From contig JBMNVB010000003.1 in NCBI GenBank assembly GCA_050946575.1, positions 110,593 to 174,592 of the forward strand: a stretch of DNA of 64,000 bases, in the 5' to 3' direction. Origin of the DNA: JALCRY01 sp050946575. Lineage in GTDB: Bacteria; Bacillota; Clostridia; Peptostreptococcales; Anaerovoracaceae. The notes beneath the pieces are model-generated. The model had not been told where the DNA came from. It was given only the letters and a program-made list of their open reading frames with translations, and made no database searches. Shown here piece by piece: positions 59,327 to 64,000 of the stretch (positions are counted from its first letter, which is position 1; every line of letters starts with the position of its first letter). A program made the position numbers and the translations under genes.

Positions 59327-62281
59327 ATGGCGAAGAAAAAAAGCACACCGTCTCAGAAAAAATTATCTATCTCACGTAACGGCGACCAGTTCACTTTTAA
59401 GTGGGTACTGGGCTCGACCGCGTATAGCAGTCAGACTCTGCGGTATCGATACAGGACTCGGTCCGGTTCGTGGTGCAAGTGGCTGAGCGACATTAAAGTC
59501 TCAAAAAGCGCGACCTCGGCGGTGTGGAAGAACCCACTCAAGAAGGAAGTATACGGGGTAGATTTCCAGCTTTGCGCGATAATCAAGAGCAATAAAAAGA
59601 TCAAATACGTGCGAAGCAAACGTGTGCATCTGCCGAAGTACTTCCAGGTGCCGCAGCCTCCGGGGGTCGTTTTCGCTGTAGATGATTCATCAGCGGCGCA
59701 AGGAACATTCACTATTACCGCGACTAATACAGTAACGTCCTTCTCTCAGGCGACGGATCTGTATTATCGGACATCGAACGACTCGAAAGCTACATGGACC
59801 TCCTGGACGCACAAGGCCCTCAGCACAGGCGATAACAGCATCAGTGTCCCTGTAACAGCTACATCGGAGAATCTGGCTAATGGAGCGGCGGTAGTCTGTA
59901 TCGAGGCTTATCTCCGAGGCAGAGCAGGCAACAGTAAGACGGTCAGGGTGGAGCATGCTTTCTCGTATCCGAACAAGGCGACTGATCTCAAGGCGGTATG
60001 TGATGAGAAGTCGGCCAGTATCACGTTCACGTGTGAATGGACGAACAATCCCGCCTGGGACAGACCGATAGAGAGCAACTACATCGAGTATCTCGTCGCT
60101 ACTCCTCTTGCGGGCCTTATGCCCGGCGAGGACGGCTGGAACACGACTGAGGAGGGGAAATATCCTGCGGACATAACCCGTGCGCAGGCTCAGGCCTCGG
60201 TAGTGAGGAACCTCGACCAGGGCGTCTGGGTAAGGATCCGCACAGAGAACGGCAGCCGTAAAACATACAGTGAGCCGGTTCTGGTGATCACGCCGAAGCC
60301 GCAGGCTCCGACGATCTCGGACATCACGATGAACAGTGACACCCAGAAGGCTACTCTTACCATCGCGACGAACTCTGAGATACCGGACTGTGAGACGGTC
60401 ATCATCTTTAAAAATGATGACGGAACAGAGCGGATACTGGGGATCGCCGCAAGAGATGCGACCAGTATTACCGTTGACGCGCCGGTGACATCCGGCGACT
60501 ACTCATATGGAGCCTATACTCAGATCACCGCGGGCGAAAATCATGAGGAGAGCACGAGAGTCTGGATAAGTTCCGGAGAAGACATCCCGGTCAAGCCGGA
60601 GAACGTGTCCGTAGCCATGACAGACACGGTCGGTACGGTCAGGCTATCATGGGACTGGACATGGGCAGGCGCTAATAGCGCCACCATCGCCTGGGCGGAC
60701 CATAAGGACGCATGGGAATCTACATCAGAGCCCTCCACGTTCACCGTGACCGCGCTCAATGCGTCGGCATGGAATATCTCAGGACTTGATACGGGAAAGA
60801 AGTGGTATTTCAGAGTGAAGCTGAACAGTGGAGACGACGACAAGTCTATCAGCTCGCCGTGGTCGGATATGGTGAGTATCGATCTCGCGTCAACTCCGGC
60901 GGTGCCCGCTCTTACTCTCGGATCCGAAGTGATACCGGAGGGCGGAACAGTAACAGCCGCATGGTCATATGCAGCTGACGGTACCAATCCGCAGGGGTAC
61001 GCTGAGATATGCAAGGCATCCTACAATGATGACCAGACGATCTCATACGGAGATATCATCAAGCGTGTAACGACTGAGACCACGGTGGACATAAGCTCGG
61101 ATGAACTCGGCGGCAAGGGCACATATTATCTCTGTGTACGCGTTACCTCTCAGGACAATACCGAATCAGAAGAGTGGAGCGCTCCTTGCAGCATCACCGT
61201 CGCAGAAGCTCCTGCGGCGGTAGTGACGACGAGTCTCGCAGACTTGGACGTGCAGCTGTCGGACGAAGAGACGAGGACCGTACTCAGCACTACAGGACTG
61301 CCTATCACTGTGTCTCTGACTAAGAACGGTACAGATCCCCTCGAATCCTCCTGGGGCACAAAGGTGCTCATCACCCGTCGTGAGGGATTTTCCGCTCTTT
61401 CTGCGGATGATTCGGATCAATACAGATTCAGCGGCGAGACTGTATATGCCGCGGCGGGTTTTGATTCTTTCAGTATCATATCTGACGATCTTCTGACCGT
61501 CCTGGATGATGACGCGCAGTATACGCTCTCCATCATCGTAACAGATGAGTTCGGACTGACATACAGAGAAGATATCGACTTCGAGACGCATTTCTCTCAT
61601 AAGCCTGTAGTACCTTCGGCTACGCTGGAACTCTCAGAGGGCACGGTGCATATCACTGTATCGGAGCCTGAAGGATATGAAGAGGGAGATGTCTGTGATA
61701 TTTACAGGCTCTCACTCGACGAACCTGTTCCGGTAGTCATCGGAGGAGAATTCGGGACTACTTACGTAGATCCGTATCCTGCCTCAGACGGAGCGTACCG
61801 GATAGTGGACAGAACCTCTGTGGGCGATATCGTCACTTCCGATGGATCGCCGGCATGGATTGAAATAGACAGCGGCTTCATCAGCAACAGTATTCTCATC
61901 GACTTCAGCGGTCAGACTATTGAACTCCCGTATGATATCAATCTCGACAACCAGTGGGAGAAGGGATTCAAACGCACCACGTATCTGAACGGCTCGGTGC
62001 AGGGCGACTGGAGCGCGGACATTACGCGCGACGTGTCCGTCAGTACCAACGTTATCGTGAGTACAGACGGGGAGACCATCGAACAGATGAGGGCGCTTGC
62101 TGTATATCTCGGAGTGTGCCATGTCCGGACGCCTGACGGGTCCAGCTTCACTGCAGACGTTCAGTGTTCTGAATCACGAGAAGTCGCGAATAAGCTCGCT
62201 AAGTTCTCACTTGAGATCAAGGCGGTGGATGGTGAAGGATATGACGGATACCAGCTCGGGACGGAAGGAGATGAGACCTGA
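59327..62281 (+). CDS. Large phage tail protein with fibronectin-III-like repeats
   Basis: The 984-residue protein starts KKKSTPSQKKLSISRNGDQFTFKW and shows repeated Trp/Tyr-containing beta sandwiches (WLSDIKV; YYRTSNDSKATWTSW; GVWVRIRTENGS; KWYFRVKLNS; GTYYLCVRVTSQDNTESEEW), consistent with four or five Fn3-type domains. The C-terminus (SILIDFSGQTIELPYDINLD...YLGVCHVRTPDGSSF) resembles a tail attachment domain. Likely a distal tail or receptor-binding fibre for sugar or surface contact. No carbohydrate-active motif is certain. Confidence 0.75.
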   Translation: MAKKKSTPSQKKLSISRNGDQFTFKWVLGSTAYSSQTLRYRYRTRSGSWCKWLSDIKVSKSATSAVWKNPLKKEVYGVDFQLCAIIKSNKKIKYVRSKRVHLPKYFQVPQPPGVVFAVDDSSAAQGTFTITATNTVTSFSQATDLYYRTSNDSKATWTSWTHKALSTGDNSISVPVTATSENLANGAAVVCIEAYLRGRAGNSKTVRVEHAFSYPNKATDLKAVCDEKSASITFTCEWTNNPAWDRPIESNYIEYLVATPLAGLMPGEDGWNTTEEGKYPADITRAQAQASVVRNLDQGVWVRIRTENGSRKTYSEPVLVITPKPQAPTISDITMNSDTQKATLTIATNSEIPDCETVIIFKNDDGTERILGIAARDATSITVDAPVTSGDYSYGAYTQITAGENHEESTRVWISSGEDIPVKPENVSVAMTDTVGTVRLSWDWTWAGANSATIAWADHKDAWESTSEPSTFTVTALNASAWNISGLDTGKKWYFRVKLNSGDDDKSISSPWSDMVSIDLASTPAVPALTLGSEVIPEGGTVTAAWSYAADGTNPQGYAEICKASYNDDQTISYGDIIKRVTTETTVDISSDELGGKGTYYLCVRVTSQDNTESEEWSAPCSITVAEAPAAVVTTSLADLDVQLSDEETRTVLSTTGLPITVSLTKNGTDPLESSWGTKVLITRREGFSALSADDSDQYRFSGETVYAAAGFDSFSIISDDLLTVLDDDAQYTLSIIVTDEFGLTYREDIDFETHFSHKPVVPSATLELSEGTVHITVSEPEGYEEGDVCDIYRLSLDEPVPVVIGGEFGTTYVDPYPASDGAYRIVDRTSVGDIVTSDGSPAWIEIDSGFISNSILIDFSGQTIELPYDINLDNQWEKGFKRTTYLNGSVQGDWSADITRDVSVSTNVIVSTDGETIEQMRALAVYLGVCHVRTPDGSSFTADVQCSESREVANKLAKFSLEIKAVDGEGYDGYQLGTEGDET

Positions 62282-63279
62282 TGGACTACAGCAAAGGATT
62301 CGCGGCGTACTATGAAGCTTTCCGCGTGGATCCTGTGACCTGGACTGATGAAGAGGAGCTCCTGCTGACCGACGGAAGATTGACCAGGAATACGGATTCT
62401 CTGAGGGAATCCGCAAGCGTAACGATGACCGACATGCCCGCAGGAGAGTTCTGGATCCGCATCTATCTCAAGGCTGCGCAGGAAGGTACGCAAGACCGCC
62501 GGGCGATATTTACCGGTCTTGCCACGAGTCCGGAGAAAAGCATAGACGACGGATTCATCAGTTACAGCGTCGATTGTTACAGCGCACTCAAACCGGCTGC
62601 GGACGTGTTCGTCCCGGTCGGTTACTATGCACCGAGTGGTATCAGCGCTGCAGAGATAGCAGCGGATCTTCTCGGCAGTGTGACACCGGCTCCCGTCGAA
62701 GTAGCAGCGAGAAGTCCGGCGCTTACATCCGCGATCGTGGCTGAAGACGAAGAGACGGACTTAACGATGGCCGAGAAGATAATAGACGCGATAGGATGGC
62801 GCATCAGGACCGCGGGCGACGGTACTGTAGTGATAGAGCCAGCTTCTACAGAAGAGAAACGGACATTCGGTGCATCGAATGATGTGCTCGAAATGTCTGT
62901 GACAGATAAGCAGGACCTCTTCAGCGTTCCGAACGTTCTCCGGGTAGTTGTCGGGAGCACGGTCACAGTAGCTCGGGATGAAGACCCGGATAGCCCGTAT
63001 TCCGTATCTAATCGCGGCCGCGAAGTATGGGCGCAGGAGAAGAATCCTACTATCCCGGATGATACAAGCGTCACGCAGTTCGCGCGAGAGCAGCTTAAGA
63101 CGAAGCAGGCTGCCGCTCGTACGGTCAGTTATACACGGCGGTTCGATCCTGATATATTCGTCGGCGATATAGTCCGGCTGAATTATTCTGAAATACAAGG
63201 CCTGTTCCGGATCACAAGCCAGAGTATCGACTTGTCAGCCGGAGCACCGGTGCAAGAGGAGGCTGAATACATTGGATAG
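62281..63279 (+). CDS. Phage tail hub/baseplate protein
   Basis: The 332-residue protein MDYSKGFAAYYEAFRVDPVTW has TMTDMPAGEFWIRIYLKA, SYSVDCYSALKPAADVFVPVGYY and the DPDIFVGDIVRLNYSEIQGLFRI end typical of the gpD/hub-like proteins of siphovirus baseplates. It overlaps the preceding stop by one base. Confidence 0.75.
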   Translation: MDYSKGFAAYYEAFRVDPVTWTDEEELLLTDGRLTRNTDSLRESASVTMTDMPAGEFWIRIYLKAAQEGTQDRRAIFTGLATSPEKSIDDGFISYSVDCYSALKPAADVFVPVGYYAPSGISAAEIAADLLGSVTPAPVEVAARSPALTSAIVAEDEETDLTMAEKIIDAIGWRIRTAGDGTVVIEPASTEEKRTFGASNDVLEMSVTDKQDLFSVPNVLRVVVGSTVTVARDEDPDSPYSVSNRGREVWAQEKNPTIPDDTSVTQFAREQLKTKQAAARTVSYTRRFDPDIFVGDIVRLNYSEIQGLFRITSQSIDLSAGAPVQEEAEYIG

Positions 63280-64000
63280 CAACATCATCAAGCTCATTAA
63301 GCAGATCGTCAGGCAGGAGACGCAAAAACCTAAGCCTTATGATACCGTCGGAACAGTCCAGCGAGTGGAAGGAAGTACCGCATGGGTCATCTTTGGCGGC
63401 GCGGACCAGCCGACGCCTGTCCGTATGAGTATCGACTCCGCAGCAGGTGATGTCGTGAATGTACGTGTCTCTAATGGCCTGGCATGGATAACCGGAAATG
63501 ACTCGCATCCTCCGACCGATGATGAAGCAGCCGTCAAGGCGGCGGTCAGGGCAGAACTGGCCGATCAGGCCGCGAAGAACGCTAAAGGCGCCGCTGATGA
63601 TGCTGCAGCCGCGGCAGATGACGCGCGGAAAACGGCGACCAATTTTCTTTATAAATCGTCAGGAAAAGGGCTCATTGTGAGCAGAACGCCTGTCTCAAGC
63701 GACGAAGAGGTCGAAGCCCTCACAGAAGGGAGCATACGTCTGACGTCGAAAGGGCTTGACGTGTACGACGGCCCGAACAAGGTGGCGTCGTACAAAAGCA
63801 TAGCGGTCATAGGCAATGAGAATGCGACCCACTCAATAATAGACGCTGAGGGTATACGGTTCTATCTGAATACAGATCTTGTCTTCGATGCGCGGTTCAG
63901 GGAAGCCGTCGAAACAGAATGGTCATACTATTTGGCCGTTGATGAGAGATATCCGATCTCCCTATACAGCACAGGAACCGGCAGCGGAGATGAGGGACGA
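63272..64000 (+). CDS. Phage baseplate protein, 5' part only
   Basis: Starting at TTG 63272 (GAGGAGG 10 bases upstream), the frame encodes at least 243 residues and runs off the window. It begins SNIIKLIKQIVRQE, then an OB-like domain (VQRVEGSTAWVIFGGADQPTPV), an Ala/Asp-rich helix (about 100-130) and a beta-rich region. This looks like a baseplate or tip protein carrying a fibre; the function is inferred by position. Confidence 0.65.
   Translation, partial: MDSNIIKLIKQIVRQETQKPKPYDTVGTVQRVEGSTAWVIFGGADQPTPVRMSIDSAAGDVVNVRVSNGLAWITGNDSHPPTDDEAAVKAAVRAELADQAAKNAKGAADDAAAAADDARKTATNFLYKSSGKGLIVSRTPVSSDEEVEALTEGSIRLTSKGLDVYDGPNKVASYKSIAVIGNENATHSIIDAEGIRFYLNTDLVFDARFREAVETEWSYYLAVDERYPISLYSTGTGSGDEGR

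Larger units (their letters stand above)
52221..64000 (+). mobile_element. Incomplete tailed-phage (siphovirus-type) region, left part truncated
   Basis: Ordered morphogenesis genes run from a head-protein remnant through small genes, scaffold, capsid, connectors, tail tube, chaperones, tape measure and baseplate to the window end. No integrase, terminase, portal or attachment site is seen on the left; the boundary lies at the ftsQ stop. The first 700 bases are clearly AT-richer than what follows. It may be a prophage with a left-end deletion or an assembly join. Confidence 0.85.

Overview
The window reads as a chromosomal piece of an anaerobic Gram-positive bacterium of class Clostridia (Bacillota), followed by part of a tailed-phage genome. 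Evidence: a clostridial division and cell-wall (dcw) cluster with MraZ boxes, a PrkC/PP2C pair, SepF and DivIVA, a butyryl-CoA pathway with electron-transferring flavoproteins whose alpha subunit carries a ferredoxin domain, a B12-dependent ribonucleotide reductase, and strong AGGAGG-type ribosome binding sites. Third codon positions are G/C-rich. The family Anaerovoracaceae (old Clostridiales Family XIII) or a relative is a reasonable guess but not proven from the sequence.

Layout. 1-9059: end of rsmB, PP2C phosphatase, PASTA kinase, rsgA, rpe, an LCP-family protein, ddl, thrS and a DUF2007-type protein. 9100-17518: an ylxM-ffh-rpsP-khpA-rimM-trmD translation/secretion operon, then an HlyD-like protein, yggS, sepF, divIVA, lspA, rluD and a flavin reductase. 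17591-19661 (minus): a Gin-like zinc-ribbon protein and rqcH. 19740-23884: yicC, gmk, rpoZ, an orphan LytTR regulator, then rpsB-tsf behind a structured leader. 23990-28452: a protein of unknown function, a GntR regulator and five genes that look like one catabolic operon of unknown substrate. 28919-34472: hbd, thiolase, acyl-CoA dehydrogenase, etfB, etfA, with Rex-like operators. 34720-38927: nrdJ, a Cys-rich protein, deoC, ecsC-like. 38956-40872 (minus): ychF and lgt. 41212-52220: mraZ, rsmH, ftsL-like, pbp, murF, mraY, murD, ftsW, murG, ftsQ. 52221-64000: phage morphogenesis genes, from a truncated head-protein remnant through scaffold, capsid, connectors, tail tube, frameshifted chaperones, tape measure and baseplate, running off the window end.

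How the parts work together. Most host genes serve cell envelope growth (peptidoglycan precursors, septation, PASTA-kinase signalling, lipoprotein processing) and translation. The butyrate block reoxidises NADH and probably bifurcates electrons to ferredoxin; its promoters overlap sites resembling the NADH-sensing repressor Rex. The GntR cluster probably feeds a small cyclic or amide-containing compound into metabolism, but its substrate is not evident.

The most striking unexplained signal is the 8-mer GCATTGAT. I count 34 copies on both strands in 64 kb, against about 2 expected by chance. It occurs in several different reading frames and intergenically, including two back-to-back palindromic pairs; 32 of 34 lie in the host part. 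It behaves like a genome-wide DNA signal (uptake-like, Chi-like or HIP1-like) rather than a protein motif. Other points of note are a textbook A AAA AAC frameshift site in the phage tail chaperone genes and the abrupt ftsQ/phage junction at 52220, where ftsA/ftsZ-type genes might be expected and where the phage lacks its terminase/portal end.
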